A stretch of DNA of 60,666 nucleotides. It comes from Eubacteriales bacterium (lineage in GTDB: Bacteria > Bacillota > Clostridia > Christensenellales > Aristaeellaceae). Below are positions 16,261 through 24,667 of this stretch, piece by piece. Under the pieces are notes generated by a model, which made no database searches, was not told the origin of the DNA, and worked only from the letters and a program-made list of their open reading frames with translations. Every line of letters starts with the position of its first letter. Position 1 is the stretch's first letter. The position numbers and the translations under genes are program-made. The DNA lies in the NCBI GenBank assembly GCA_028705775.1, contig JAQWCW010000019.1, positions 1 through 60,666 on the forward strand. Direction: 5' to 3'.

Positions 16261-18054
16261 TTATTTCTTGATAATTGCGCCGAACTTGCACTTTTCCATG
16301 CAAGCGCCGCACTTGATGCACTTCTTTACATCAATAACGTGCTTTTCCTTGACGGTGCCGGTTATAGCTCCGACAGGGCAGTTACGGGCGCACAGCGTGC
16401 AGCCGCGGCACTTATCGGTGATTTCAAAGTTAAGCAGCGCATTGCAATGATGCGCGGGGCAGCGCTTTTCCTTGATATGAGCTTCATACTCATCGCGGAA
16501 GTAATGCAGAGTAGAGAGCACGGGGTTAGGCGCAGTCTGACCAAGACCGCAAAGAGCGGTCGCCTTGATGTTGCGCGCGAGAGTTTCGAGCTTTTCGATA
16601 TCTCCGTCCTCACCCTTGCCGCTTACAATGCGCTCAAGGATTTCAAGCATACGGCGGGTACCGATACGGCAGGGCGTGCATTTTCCGCAGCTTTCGTCAA
16701 CGGTGAAGTCGAGGAAGAAGCGGGCGATATCGACCATGCAGTTATCCTCGTCCATAACAATCATTCCGCCCGAGCCCATCATGGAGCCGATGGCGATAAG
16801 GTTGTCATAGTCTATCGGAACATCGAGATGTTCCGCAGGAATGCAGCCGCCGGAAGGTCCGCCGGTCTGAGCCGCCTTGAACTTCTTTCCGTTCGGGATT
16901 CCGCCGCCGATATCAAAGATGATTTCGCGCAGGGTGGTTCCCATCGGGATTTCGACAAGTCCGGTATTGACAATCTTTCCGCCCAGAGCGAATACCTTGG
17001 TGCCCTTGGACTTTTCAGTGCCCATGGAGGCGAACCAATCCGCGCCGTTGAGAATAATCTGGCAGATGTTGGCGTAGGTTTCAACATTGTTAAGAACGGT
17101 CGGCTTTCCGAACAGACCCTTTACCGCAGGGAACGGAGGACGGACGCGCGGCTCGCCGCGCTTGCCCTCAACGGACGCCATAAGCGCGGTTTCCTCGCCG
17201 CAGACGAACGCGCCGGCGCCGAGACGGATGTGCAAGTCAAAATTGAAGCCGCTCTCGAAAATGTTCTTTCCGAGCAGTCCGTATTCGCGCGCCTGACCAA
17301 TAGCAACATTGAGGCGCTTTACGGCGATAGGATATTCGGCTCTTACGTAGATATAGCCCTCGCTGGCTCCGATAGCGTAGCCCGCGATAGCCATAGCCTC
17401 GATAACGGCATGAGGGTCGCCCTCAAGAACGCTTCTGTCCATGAACGCGCCGGGGTCGCCCTCGTCAGCGTTGCAGGCAACATACTTCTGCTCGTTCTTG
17501 GAGTTATAGGCAAACAGCCACTTCTTGCCGGTAGGGAATCCCGCGCCGCCGCGACCGCGCAGACCAGAGCGGGTAACCTCGTCGATAACCTGCTCAGGAG
17601 TCATGGAAGTAAGAACCTTCGCCAGAGCCTTGTAACCGTCGAACGCGATGTATTCATCAATGTTCTCAGGGTCGATTCTGCCGCAGTTGCGAAGCGCGAT
17701 GCGCTTCTGCTTCTTATAAAAGCCAATCTCCTCAAGAGATTTTTCGACATTGGACTGAACGGTTTTATCCTTGTATTCAAGGCGGGAAACGGGACGGCCC
17801 TTGAGCAGATGCTCAGTGACGATTTCCTCGACATCTTCAGCCTTTACGCGGCTGTAAAACGTTCCCTCAGGGTATACGATGACAACAGGGCCCGCCTGGC
17901 AAAGACCAAAGCAGCCGGTGCGAACAACCTTGATTTCCTTATCAAGACCATTCTCGGCAATCTTCTCCTCGAAAAGGCGGATAAGCTCTCCGGAGCCGGA
18001 CGAGCTGCAGCCTGTGCCGCCGCAAATCAGTACTTGAGAACGAAAGAGTTCCAT
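16261..18054 (-). CDS. hydB: [FeFe]-hydrogenase NADH-binding subunit HydB (NuoF-like)
   Basis: 597 residues. The N-terminal thioredoxin-like [2Fe-2S] domain carries CGGTGC near residue 12 and RTGCFGLCQ near 47. The NuoF core follows with the NADH motif GLRGRGGAGFPTGKKW near 165 and the FMN region GAGAFVCGEETALMAS near 280. The [4Fe-4S] site ESCGKCTPCRIG lies near 460. At the end are two [4Fe-4S] motifs, CRGCTLCARNCPVG and CIKCGACMEKCKFG, which distinguish HydB/HndC types from respiratory NuoF. It transfers electrons between NAD(H), ferredoxin and HydA. It lies 24 bases after the small [2Fe-2S] gene. Confidence 0.96.
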   Translation of the reverse strand: MELFRSQVLICGGTGCSSSGSGELIRLFEEKIAENGLDKEIKVVRTGCFGLCQAGPVVIVYPEGTFYSRVKAEDVEEIVTEHLLKGRPVSRLEYKDKTVQSNVEKSLEEIGFYKKQKRIALRNCGRIDPENIDEYIAFDGYKALAKVLTSMTPEQVIDEVTRSGLRGRGGAGFPTGKKWLFAYNSKNEQKYVACNADEGDPGAFMDRSVLEGDPHAVIEAMAIAGYAIGASEGYIYVRAEYPIAVKRLNVAIGQAREYGLLGKNIFESGFNFDLHIRLGAGAFVCGEETALMASVEGKRGEPRVRPPFPAVKGLFGKPTVLNNVETYANICQIILNGADWFASMGTEKSKGTKVFALGGKIVNTGLVEIPMGTTLREIIFDIGGGIPNGKKFKAAQTGGPSGGCIPAEHLDVPIDYDNLIAIGSMMGSGGMIVMDEDNCMVDIARFFLDFTVDESCGKCTPCRIGTRRMLEILERIVSGKGEDGDIEKLETLARNIKATALCGLGQTAPNPVLSTLHYFRDEYEAHIKEKRCPAHHCNALLNFEITDKCRGCTLCARNCPVGAITGTVKEKHVIDVKKCIKCGACMEKCKFGAIIKK

Positions 18055-18078
18055 GAGTGATTTCCTCCTCTGCTTCCG

Positions 18079-18453
18079 TTATTTGCTCTGCTCGGCGGCG
18101 CCGATGGTATACTCATAAACGGGATTGCCGCCTATGATATGCTCCTTAACAATGCGCTCCACCATATCAGGCTTCATCTTTACGTAGGTTACCTTTTCCT
18201 TGCCGGGAACGTATACGTCCACCATCGGCTCAAGGCGGCACATTCCGACGCAGCCGGTCTGTGATACGGTTACGTTTTCTGCGCCCTGCTTCTTGACTTC
18301 CTCAACAAAGGAAAGAAGCACGGGACGGGCGCCGGCGGCGATTCCGCAGGTAGCCATTCCGACCACTATACGGGCGCCGTCCTTATCAACGCGCAGACCT
18401 ACGCGGTCGAGCGTCTTTTGGCGAATAGCTTCAAGTTCCGCTAAAGTTTTCAT
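18079..18453 (-). CDS. Small [2Fe-2S] thioredoxin-like ferredoxin of the hydrogenase operon
   Basis: 124 residues of the (2Fe-2S) thioredoxin-like fold. Only three cysteines are present (GMATCGIAAGAR near 36, and QTGCVGMC near 67-71), where classic members have four. The same three-Cys form with the GIAAGA signature is usual for this position in clostridial hydrogenase operons. The start codon lies inside the end of the upstream ATPase gene (23-base overlap). It may be an accessory electron carrier or an assembly factor; the role is not established. Confidence 0.85.
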   Translation of the reverse strand: MKTLAELEAIRQKTLDRVGLRVDKDGARIVVGMATCGIAAGARPVLLSFVEEVKKQGAENVTVSQTGCVGMCRLEPMVDVYVPGKEKVTYVKMKPDMVERIVKEHIIGGNPVYEYTIGAAEQSK

Positions 18454-19000
18454 TATTTGTCCCTCCCAGTATACTTACTAATTCTTCGTTTGCAGCTGAA
18501 CCAATCCAGCTGATGATATCAGGCTCCGAAAGCGGAAGCGGGTCGACAAGGGCGCGAATCTGCCTCGTGTCGATTTCTCCGTCGCCGCGCTCGGAATGCG
18601 CGGTAAAATCAAAATCCGGCGATTCCGGATTCGCGATTATCAGGGACTGCACGGTAGCCGCAAGGTCGCCGAGCGGCAGGCAGTCGATATGGTCGGTATA
18701 GAACAGCGCGGTAAGCGTCGTCCCCCGCCCAATCTCGCTTTCAATCTTCACGTCCCCGCCCGTCAGCTGCGCATTCTCAGTTAAAAGAGGAATGCCCATT
18801 CCGACTTTTCTGGTGGTACGCGAGGTCGTAAACGGACTTTTGACATTTTCGAGCATTTCCTTGCTCATTCCGCAGCCGTCGTCGTCAACGACGATGGTAA
18901 GAGCGTTCCCCTCCTTTGAAAAGGAAACGGAAACAAGGCGAGCCTTTGCCTTTACGGAATTCTCGACAATATCAAGCACGTGAAGCGATATATCGCGCAT
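18431..19000 (-). CDS. GHKL ATP-binding protein of the hydrogenase operon
   Basis: 189 residues. A histidine-kinase-type ATPase fold with an N box (DIVENSVKAKA), G1 box (VDDDGCGM) and G2 box (KVGMGIPLL), and no phosphoacceptor-His domain or membrane helix. The C-terminal ~75 residues are an extra region (TVQSLIIANPESPDFDF). A stand-alone GHKL protein is a regular partner of hydC-hydB-hydA in Clostridia, where its role is unknown; it could act as an anti-sigma-like kinase or a chaperone. It starts 3 bases after hydC. Confidence 0.87.
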   Translation of the reverse strand: MRDISLHVLDIVENSVKAKARLVSVSFSKEGNALTIVVDDDGCGMSKEMLENVKSPFTTSRTTRKVGMGIPLLTENAQLTGGDVKIESEIGRGTTLTALFYTDHIDCLPLGDLAATVQSLIIANPESPDFDFTAHSERGDGEIDTRQIRALVDPLPLSEPDIISWIGSAANEELVSILGGTNNENFSGT

Positions 19001-19003
19001 AGC

Positions 19004-19468
19004 TTAATACTTCGCCAGTATGCCGGGTATATCTTCCGGAACAAGCCGGCCGTAAACCTCGCCGTTAATCATCATTACGGGCGCAAGACCGCACGCGCCG
19101 AGGCAGCGGGTTGCGTTGAGGGTGAACTTTCCGTCCGGAGTCGTCTTGCCAACGGGAACCTTCAGCTCTTCGGAAATCTTGTCAAGCACCTTCTGGCTGC
19201 CCTTTACGTAGCAAGCCGTGCCGAGGCAGACGCCGATAACATACTCGCCGTGCGGCTCGAGGGTGAACTGGGAATAGAAGGTAGCAACACCGTAAACCTC
19301 ACTGAGCGTGCAGCCAATGCTTTCGGCAATGAACTCCTGAACATCCTTCGGCACATAGCCGAAAATGTCCTGAGCCTTTTGCAGAATCGGCATCAGAGCG
19401 CCCTTTTCACCGCGGTGCTCTTCAATAGCCGCCTTGAGCTGTTCGTACTTTTCATTCTGCTGAGACAT
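19004..19468 (-). CDS. hydC: [FeFe]-hydrogenase subunit HydC (NuoE-like)
   Basis: 154 residues of the NuoE family, a [2Fe-2S] thioredoxin-like electron carrier between HydB and the rest of the complex. Cluster cysteines are in CLGTACYVKGS near 84-89 and TRCLGACGL near 124-128. The leading helical part (GALMPILQKAQDIFGYVP, EVYGVATFYSQF) is typical. It is the first gene of the hydC-ATPase-ferredoxin-hydB-hydA operon. AGGAGG is 11 bases before the ATG, slightly long. Confidence 0.95.
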   Translation of the reverse strand: MSQQNEKYEQLKAAIEEHRGEKGALMPILQKAQDIFGYVPKDVQEFIAESIGCTLSEVYGVATFYSQFTLEPHGEYVIGVCLGTACYVKGSQKVLDKISEELKVPVGKTTPDGKFTLNATRCLGACGLAPVMMINGEVYGRLVPEDIPGILAKY

Positions 19469-19575
19469 AATGAAAGCGAACCTCCTTCGTTGTTTATGGA
19501 AGCGGAGCTTCCGTATTTACACACCGCGCAAGCGGTTCATGTAACAGTTTATAAGGGCATTTTGACCCGTCTGTT

Positions 19576-19604
19576 AGTATAACATAACACAGCCTTGTTT
19601 TCTA
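19576..19604 (-). promoter_or_regulatory. Promoter of the hydCBA operon
   Basis: Minus strand: -10 TATACT at 19576-19581, -35 TAGAAA at 19599-19604, 17-base spacer. The ~100-base leader contains two small hairpins (GGAAGCTCCGCTTCC near 19498-19512 and ACCGCTTGCGCGGT near 19527-19540). No Rex-type operator was found. Confidence 0.5.
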
Positions 19605-19653
19605 CGATTTTTGAGCCGTTTTTCGTAAATTGTTAATAATTCTACATATGTTA

Positions 19654-20349
19654 TCAGAACAGGGCGCGAAGAAAGTCAAAAACCCGCCTGCCGCTTACCC
19701 CGTCAACAGGCAGCTCGAAGCCTTTTTCCGCCATATCGCAAAGCCTGTGCGCGTCCGACGAATTGAGAACAGTTCGCCCCGCGAGTAGCTTTTGGTTGAT
19801 TTTAAGATGCGGAGAAACCTCGACGACGGGAAGCTTCGGCGTTTCCGGAAATAAGCCGAGGCAGTTGAGCAGCCCGTTTCCTCCCCTGTTTATATGCGCG
19901 GGAACAAATATCCCGCCGAATTCGGAAATCTTATTGCAGCACTCCAAAAACGAAAGCGGAAGCGCGGATAGTAAAAGCTTATCCTTTTCCGCGATTATTT
20001 CGTCCGTTTCGTCCATAACCAGCTGCTCCCCGAAAAGCGATTTATCGTTTTCAACATCCGGCAGCGCGGAATAAAAGTACTCGCCCGCTATGAGCGCGTC
20101 GTCAACCGAACGGAAATACGCGAGAAGATGAACCTCCTCGCGCGTGCAAAGCTCCATTCCGGGCAAAAGCGCAACGCCGTATTCGTCGCACGCCTTTTTG
20201 ACATAAGGCAGATTGAACGCGGCGTTGTGGTCCGTGACCGCTATCGCCTGCTGCCCCTTCAAATACGCCATTCCGGCAATGTTCGCCGGCGACATTTCGT
20301 TTTCGGCGCAGGGGCTGAGGCACGAATGGATATGCAGGTCGGCATACAT
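19654..20349 (-). CDS. PHP-domain metal-dependent phosphoesterase
   Basis: 231 residues. The metal-binding motifs of the PHP superfamily are visible: DLHIHSCLSP at 4-13, TDHN near 40, PGMELCTREEVHLL near 64, PAHINR near 150 and SSDAH near 199. Substrate not determinable. It is the last gene of the DRTGG/HydS-like module; its ATG overlaps the preceding stop in TAATG. The constant association of this PHP protein with the HydS-like module in Clostridia suggests a nucleotide or signal phosphoesterase role, but that is inference. Confidence 0.87.
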   Translation of the reverse strand: MYADLHIHSCLSPCAENEMSPANIAGMAYLKGQQAIAVTDHNAAFNLPYVKKACDEYGVALLPGMELCTREEVHLLAYFRSVDDALIAGEYFYSALPDVENDKSLFGEQLVMDETDEIIAEKDKLLLSALPLSFLECCNKISEFGGIFVPAHINRGGNGLLNCLGLFPETPKLPVVEVSPHLKINQKLLAGRTVLNSSDAHRLCDMAEKGFELPVDGVSGRRVFDFLRALF

Positions 20350-20684
20350 TACCTTATGCCCTTCCCGTAGAGGATTCCGCTTACTTCAAACGCGGTTTTG
20401 TCGGTTGCAAGAACGGCGATTTTTTCGTCCTCCGCTTTGCGCAGGGCGTCCGGCTCAAGCTTCACGCCCTCCGGCAGAATAACGCAGCTAAGCTCCATAA
20501 GAACCGCAACGGCGATTACGTTCATGTGCGCCTGAACCGTCGACCAAGCCATTCCCGCCTCCGCGTTTGCCATAACCCAGCTGAGCATATCGCAGGCATA
20601 GCCACCGGTAACCTCCCTGTCAAGGTCGGCTCCGCTTACAACGGACTCAGCTCCGATAAGGTCAATTACATCCCTTACAGTCAT
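20349..20684 (-). CDS. DRTGG-domain protein (second copy)
   Basis: 111 residues. It resembles the DRTGG fold of HPr kinase and phosphotransacetylase N-termini: DLDREVTGGYACDMLSWVMANA, then MNVIAVAVLMELSCVILPEG and a C-terminal GILYGKGI. It contains no kinase P-loop. The start is ATG 20684 with AGGAGGG 9 bases upstream, overlapping the end of the HydS-like gene. It is a divergent relative of the 115-residue protein encoded at 22487-22834; both end in a SGILY..G motif. Likely a ligand-sensing regulatory domain. Confidence 0.8.
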   Translation of the reverse strand: MTVRDVIDLIGAESVVSGADLDREVTGGYACDMLSWVMANAEAGMAWSTVQAHMNVIAVAVLMELSCVILPEGVKLEPDALRKAEDEKIAVLATDKTAFEVSGILYGKGIR

Positions 20685-20700
20685 CAAAAACGCCCTCCTG

Positions 20701-22002
20701 TTATTCTCTTTCGCTCTGCGCAAGCTCCACCATCTGCTGAGCCATTACGGAGAGCTGCTTTTTCATTTTGTGTATGCAGTCCATCTCACGGGCAAAGCCG
20801 CGGACTATATCCTCAGCAAAGGTGCGGCAGGTCGGCGAGCCGCAGCTTCCGCAATCGTAGCCCGGCAGCTCCTTTGTAATGTTTTCCATTTCTTCCATTT
20901 TGCGCATTGCTTCGAGCATATCCTCGTCAAGCTGCATAACGCTGTTCGGAAGGATTGGAGCGTCCATATAAACCGGCACTTCGTCAAGAATCTTTTCATC
21001 CGGCGGCTTGACGTCGCCCTGAGCAATACGGTTTTCTACTAGCTTGCGGATTGCGTTTCTGGCAATATACGGATTCTCAAAGCAAAGCGGCCCGCCGACG
21101 CAGCCGCCCGTGCAGGCGTTGCCCTCGACGAATTCAAGGGAGCGGAGCTTATTATTTTCAACGTCCTCAAGCACGTGAATCACGTTTTCGATTCCGTCCA
21201 CCGCAAGCGCGTTATCGGAAAAAATGCTCTTGCTCTCTCCTCCGCTTCTCCCCCAGCCAAGCCCGAAAGCTGTTGATTCAACAAGGCTTTCGTCAACGGG
21301 CGCTTTCTTTGCCTGCGAGGAAAGCAGGCCATAGATTTCAAGCATTGATATTGCGCCGTCAACGGCGCTTTTCGTATGCCCGATTGGGGTTCTTATTGCA
21401 GTCATTTTCGCCGCGCAGGGCGTTATGAAAAAGCAGCCGACTTCCGCAGGCAAAACGCCCTTATGCTTTTCGCAGAATTCCTTTTTTGCAAGGCTTGCGG
21501 CGATTTCAATGGGCTGGCGAACGTCAATCAGATGGTCAATCAAATCCGGAAAGCGCACCTGAATAAGCCTTACTACGGCAGGACAGGCGGCGGAGATTAC
21601 GGGGCGCGGAAGCGTTTTGTCCTTGAGCCTCTCGCGTATCGCCATCGAAGCTATGTCCGCTCCCCTTGCGACCTCGAAAACCTCGTCAAAGCCCATCTGC
21701 TTGAGCCCGTAAATAACCTGCGAAATGCTTTGAATGCCCTTGTACTGCCCGAAAAGCGAGGGCGCGGGCAGCGCGATTTTATACTGGAAGGCGCTTATCG
21801 ACGAAAGCGGATCCGTCCGCGCTATTTTCGCATGATAAGAGCAGACCCTTATGCACTCGCCGCAGTCAATGCACCTTTCTGCAATAATCCTTGCCCTGCC
21901 CTGCCTTACGCGGATTGCCTCCGTCGGGCATCGCTTCAGGCAGTTGGTGCAGCCCTTGCATCTGTCCTTATCCAAATACACCGAATGATATCTTTGCTGC
22001 AT
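20701..22002 (-). CDS. HydS-like (sensory) [FeFe]-hydrogenase homologue with Fe-S domains
   Basis: 433 residues. Two [4Fe-4S] motifs open the protein (CKGCTNCLKRCPTEAI and CIDCGECIRVCSYHAK, about 15-57). Next is an H-cluster-type domain whose three loops are divergent: AACPAVV (canonical TSCxPxW), TPCAAKM (canonical MPCxxK) and ACTGGCVGGP (canonical CxxGCxxGGG). The four cluster-ligand cysteines are kept, but the residue before the loop-1 cysteine is Ala, as in characterised HydS proteins that lack the proton-shuttle Cys. Near the C-terminus a CGSCGSPTCRTFAEDIV motif binds another [4Fe-4S] cluster, followed by a helical tail. No PAS domain is visible. A role as an H2 or redox sensor controlling the adjacent hydrogenase is inferred. 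Confidence 0.87.
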   Translation of the reverse strand: MQQRYHSVYLDKDRCKGCTNCLKRCPTEAIRVRQGRARIIAERCIDCGECIRVCSYHAKIARTDPLSSISAFQYKIALPAPSLFGQYKGIQSISQVIYGLKQMGFDEVFEVARGADIASMAIRERLKDKTLPRPVISAACPAVVRLIQVRFPDLIDHLIDVRQPIEIAASLAKKEFCEKHKGVLPAEVGCFFITPCAAKMTAIRTPIGHTKSAVDGAISMLEIYGLLSSQAKKAPVDESLVESTAFGLGWGRSGGESKSIFSDNALAVDGIENVIHVLEDVENNKLRSLEFVEGNACTGGCVGGPLCFENPYIARNAIRKLVENRIAQGDVKPPDEKILDEVPVYMDAPILPNSVMQLDEDMLEAMRKMEEMENITKELPGYDCGSCGSPTCRTFAEDIVRGFAREMDCIHKMKKQLSVMAQQMVELAQSERE

Positions 22003-22035
22003 ATGTACCTCCGTGCCGGACGCGTCCGACAGGTA

Positions 22036-22464
22036 TTATTTCGCAACGGCAAAGCGCATTACTATCTCCGTGCCGACGCCGACTGATGATTCGATGGAGA
22101 ATTCGTCCGCATTGCGCCTCATGTTGGGAAGCCCCATTCCGGCGCCGAAGCCGAGAGCGCGCGCTTCCTCGGAAGCGGTTGACCAGCCCTCCTGCATTGC
22201 AAGGGAGATATCGGGAATTCCCGGCCCTCTGTCCTTTGAAATGAGGGTTACGGTTTTCCCGTCCATTTCCATTTTGAGCACGCCGCCCTCGGAGTGAATA
22301 ATCAGGTTAAGCTCCACCTCATAGGACGCAACGGCAACGCGCCGCATTACGTCCGCGCCGACGCCGAGCTGCTTTAAGGTTCGCTTTATCGCGGCGGAGG
22401 CGTCCCCCGCCGTTACATAAGCTCCCTTTTCCACCGGAAAGCTTTCAACTATGCTGCCTGCCAA
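22036..22464 (-). CDS. RsbW-like GHKL ATP-binding protein
   Basis: 142 residues, single GHKL domain: EVELNLIIHSEGG (N box), KDRGPGIPDISLAMQEG (G1) and GFGAGMGLPNMRRNAD (G2). It resembles anti-sigma-factor serine kinases. It sits between the first DRTGG gene and the HydS-like gene. In such a module it may transmit the redox signal by phosphorylation; the substrate is unknown. Confidence 0.86.
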   Translation of the reverse strand: MAGSIVESFPVEKGAYVTAGDASAAIKRTLKQLGVGADVMRRVAVASYEVELNLIIHSEGGVLKMEMDGKTVTLISKDRGPGIPDISLAMQEGWSTASEEARALGFGAGMGLPNMRRNADEFSIESSVGVGTEIVMRFAVAK

Positions 22465-22486
22465 TTCTTCTACCTCCCTTAAGCGT

Positions 22487-22834
22487 TTACCTGTCCACGC
22501 CGGGCAAGCCGTGCGTATACAGTATTCCGCTGCTGGTGTAAGACGTAAATTTTGTGCTGAGAACGATTATTCCGTTTTCTTCAGCCTCGTCCAAGATTTC
22601 CTTTTCCGGCACTTTTCCGCGGCTGAAAACTATGCAGAATATATCCAGCATTTCAGAGGTGCGAATAACGTGCTGATTGACAAGACCGGTTATCAGAACC
22701 GTTTTTTCCTGCACGAAGGCAAGCACGTCGCTCATCAAATCCGCGCCGAACGCGCTGTCAACCTCCTCGTCAAGCCTGTCCTCACCAAGAAGAACCTGCG
22801 CCTGCAATAGCTCCTGTATTTTTCGTATAGTCAC
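22487..22834 (-). CDS. DRTGG-domain protein (first copy)
   Basis: 115 residues: VDSAFGADLMSDVLAFVQE (the DRTGG-type core, here lacking the exact letters), VLITGLVNQHVIRTSEMLDI and FSRGKVPEKEILDEAEENGI, ending SSGILYTHGLPG. The start is GTG 22834 with GGGAGG 10 bases upstream. It opens the five-gene sensory module DRTGG, GHKL, HydS-like, DRTGG, PHP. No clear promoter was found in the 72 bases before it, so it may be read from the upstream SPOR gene. Confidence 0.78.
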   Translation of the reverse strand: MTIRKIQELLQAQVLLGEDRLDEEVDSAFGADLMSDVLAFVQEKTVLITGLVNQHVIRTSEMLDIFCIVFSRGKVPEKEILDEAEENGIIVLSTKFTSYTSSGILYTHGLPGVDR

Positions 22835-22906
22835 TTAGGCTACCTCCCGTATTCTAATCATACCCGAAGCAAAAGCGCGGCGCTGCGGTATATGCTGCGG
22901 CTGCGC

Positions 22907-23761
22907 CTAAACGCCCTTGCCCTGCGGGTCAAGAAGAAATGCTCGAAACACGACGATTTGTTCTATGTAAGTATACTTTATTTGCGCGCTGATTTCTACA
23001 TCTCCGGTTATATTTTTATCAGAAAGTACATCAATCGACTTTTTCAGGCTCGAAAGCGTTTTTTGAAGATTGATTACCGTTTTGCTGCCCGTTCCCGCAA
23101 ACACGCTTTTCATCGTTGCAATTGCTTCGTCTACGCGCTTTGACTGCTTTTGCATTTCAACCTTTGCCTCGTTGCCCGTGATTCTGCCCTCATCTAGCGC
23201 GAAAAAGAGCGAATAGCTCTCGGAAAGTAGCGCCCCGGGAAGCGCAAGAGCGCCTGAAAGCGCGCCGAGCTGCGTTTCAGTGCCGGTTACGCGCATCGTT
23301 ATCGGCGGAAGCTCAATGGTATAAAGATACGTTTCAACGGAATGATTATCCTTGAGGCGCTGCTGTACATTCCGCGCCTCTGCGCGGCTTGGATATACGC
23401 TAGCGAAAAGGCGGTTCTTACCCTCGAAAAACACATAGCCCGCCGCTCCGCGCTTTTTAAATTTTTCGGACTCCGCTTCGGCGCTCTGCAAATTGTCAAA
23501 TGCGCCCAGCTGCAAGGCGGTATAGGTTGAGGGCGGCAGCGAAAGCTCGGAAGTATCCTTCTTTTCGGAGCTTTGAGTAAGGGCGTGAGGAGTCCCTGTC
23601 GGCATTGTTTCCACGATAAGACCGCCCGATGTGCCGCGTGAAAGCAAGAAAAAAGCGACCGCAACGGCGGCTAAGGAAAGGTATACAAGCTGCAGCCTGC
23701 GGCGGCGTTTTCTGCGCATACGAACGCTGCGGCGGCGCGGCGAAGTCTTTTCTGTCTGCAT
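22907..23761 (-). CDS. Single-pass membrane protein with SPOR-like domain
   Basis: 284 residues. A very basic cytoplasmic head (RRRSVRMRRKRRRR) precedes one transmembrane helix at about 24-43. Residues 80-150 form a SPOR-type repeat (ALQLGAFDNLQSAEAESEKFKKRG and ASVYPSRAEARNVQQRL), which binds denuded glycan strands at septa. The remaining ~130 residues are helical. Related to the SPOR proteins linked to division or sporulation in Clostridia. AAGGGGG precedes the ATG. Confidence 0.82.
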   Translation of the reverse strand: MQTEKTSPRRRSVRMRRKRRRRLQLVYLSLAAVAVAFFLLSRGTSGGLIVETMPTGTPHALTQSSEKKDTSELSLPPSTYTALQLGAFDNLQSAEAESEKFKKRGAAGYVFFEGKNRLFASVYPSRAEARNVQQRLKDNHSVETYLYTIELPPITMRVTGTETQLGALSGALALPGALLSESYSLFFALDEGRITGNEAKVEMQKQSKRVDEAIATMKSVFAGTGSKTVINLQKTLSSLKKSIDVLSDKNITGDVEISAQIKYTYIEQIVVFRAFLLDPQGKGV

Positions 23762-23842
23762 AAGGTTTGTCCCCCTTGGCGTTTGATAGGCAATACTATG
23801 CCGCCGCTCCCAAAAGAATTCATCGTTTACTCACACAATATG

Positions 23843-23851
23843 TGCTATAAT
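23843..23851 (+). promoter_or_regulatory. Extended -10 promoter of the DUF6062 gene
   Basis: TGCTATAAT (extended -10) at 23843-23851, 28 bases before the ATG. No good -35 at 17 bases. Confidence 0.6.
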
Positions 23852-23879
23852 CTATACAGAAATATTTCACGGAGGGCTT

Positions 23880-24629
23880 ATGAACTACCATATAGATACA
23901 ATACCGGTGCTGGACGCAATGAAACAGGGCGGCGAATGCCCGCTATGCGCAATCCGCAGGAAATCGGAGCTTCAGCAGATTGACAGATTCCTCGGTGCTT
24001 CCGTTATGGAGCCGGATGTCAGAATCAAGGTGAACGCAAAGGGCTTCTGCCAGAACCATTACCGCATGATGTTCGGGGCAAAGAATCGACTTGGGCTTGG
24101 GCTTATGCTGCTTTCGCACCTTAGCGATATGAAAAAGGACGTCGATAACAGCCTCAAGAAGGCGGAGGGCGGAAAGGGCGGGCTTTTCAGGCAGAAAAGC
24201 GACGACCCTGCGTCTGCCGCCGCCGCCCGACTGCGCGAAATCGGCTCAGGCTGTATGATTTGCGAAGCACTCGACGAGGGAATGAAGCGCTACGCATACA
24301 CCTTTTTGCACCTGTATCAGAACGATTCCGAATTCAAGCGCCTTTTTGAAAACGGAAAGGGCGTTTGCCTTCAGGACGCGGCTCTGCTGCTTGAAATGGC
24401 TCCGCAGGCGCTGTCCGGCGAAAAGCTGCGCGCATTCCTTGCGGCGCTTCACAAGCAGGTTAAGGACAACCTTGAGCGCCTGTACGGCGACCTTGAATGG
24501 TTTACATTGAAATTTGATTACAGGAACGCCGACAAGCCGTGGAACAATAGCCGAGACGCAGTTGAAAGAACCATCAACAAGCTCGAAGGCTGGTGCGTCG
24601 GCGAAGAACCGAATCCCAAGGATAAGTAA
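23880..24629 (+). CDS. DUF6062 family protein, probable metal-binding
   Basis: 249 residues, cytoplasmic. Three cysteine/histidine clusters, ECPLCAI near 18-22, FCQNHYRMM near 59-62 and GCMICEAL near 124-127, suggest a bound metal ion. The rest is helical. The family is widespread in gut Clostridia and its function is unknown. GGAGGG precedes the ATG by 3-8 bases. It is monocistronic, between its own promoter and a bidirectional terminator. Confidence 0.8.
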   Translation: MNYHIDTIPVLDAMKQGGECPLCAIRRKSELQQIDRFLGASVMEPDVRIKVNAKGFCQNHYRMMFGAKNRLGLGLMLLSHLSDMKKDVDNSLKKAEGGKGGLFRQKSDDPASAAAARLREIGSGCMICEALDEGMKRYAYTFLHLYQNDSEFKRLFENGKGVCLQDAALLLEMAPQALSGEKLRAFLAALHKQVKDNLERLYGDLEWFTLKFDYRNADKPWNNSRDAVERTINKLEGWCVGEEPNPKDK

Positions 24630-24667
24630 AAAGAATCTCCGAACGCGTTTGCGCTCGGAGATTTTTC
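24630..24667. terminator. Bidirectional terminator between DUF6062 and the peptide cluster
   Basis: GAATCTCCGA pairs with TCGGAGATTTTT; A and T runs flank both sides. It ends the DUF6062 transcript and the leftward peptide operon. Confidence 0.87.

Noticed and set aside
15264-18060. Two long plus-strand frames (335 and 573 codons) across hydA and hydB
   Set aside because: Antisense shadows of genes with complete Fe-S and NADH motifs; no start signals of their own.
20701-22002. A second catalytic hydrogenase
   Set aside because: Loop 1 has Ala before its cysteine and lacks the TSC-P-W signature, and the gene sits in a regulatory module, so a sensory role is more likely than bulk H2 production.
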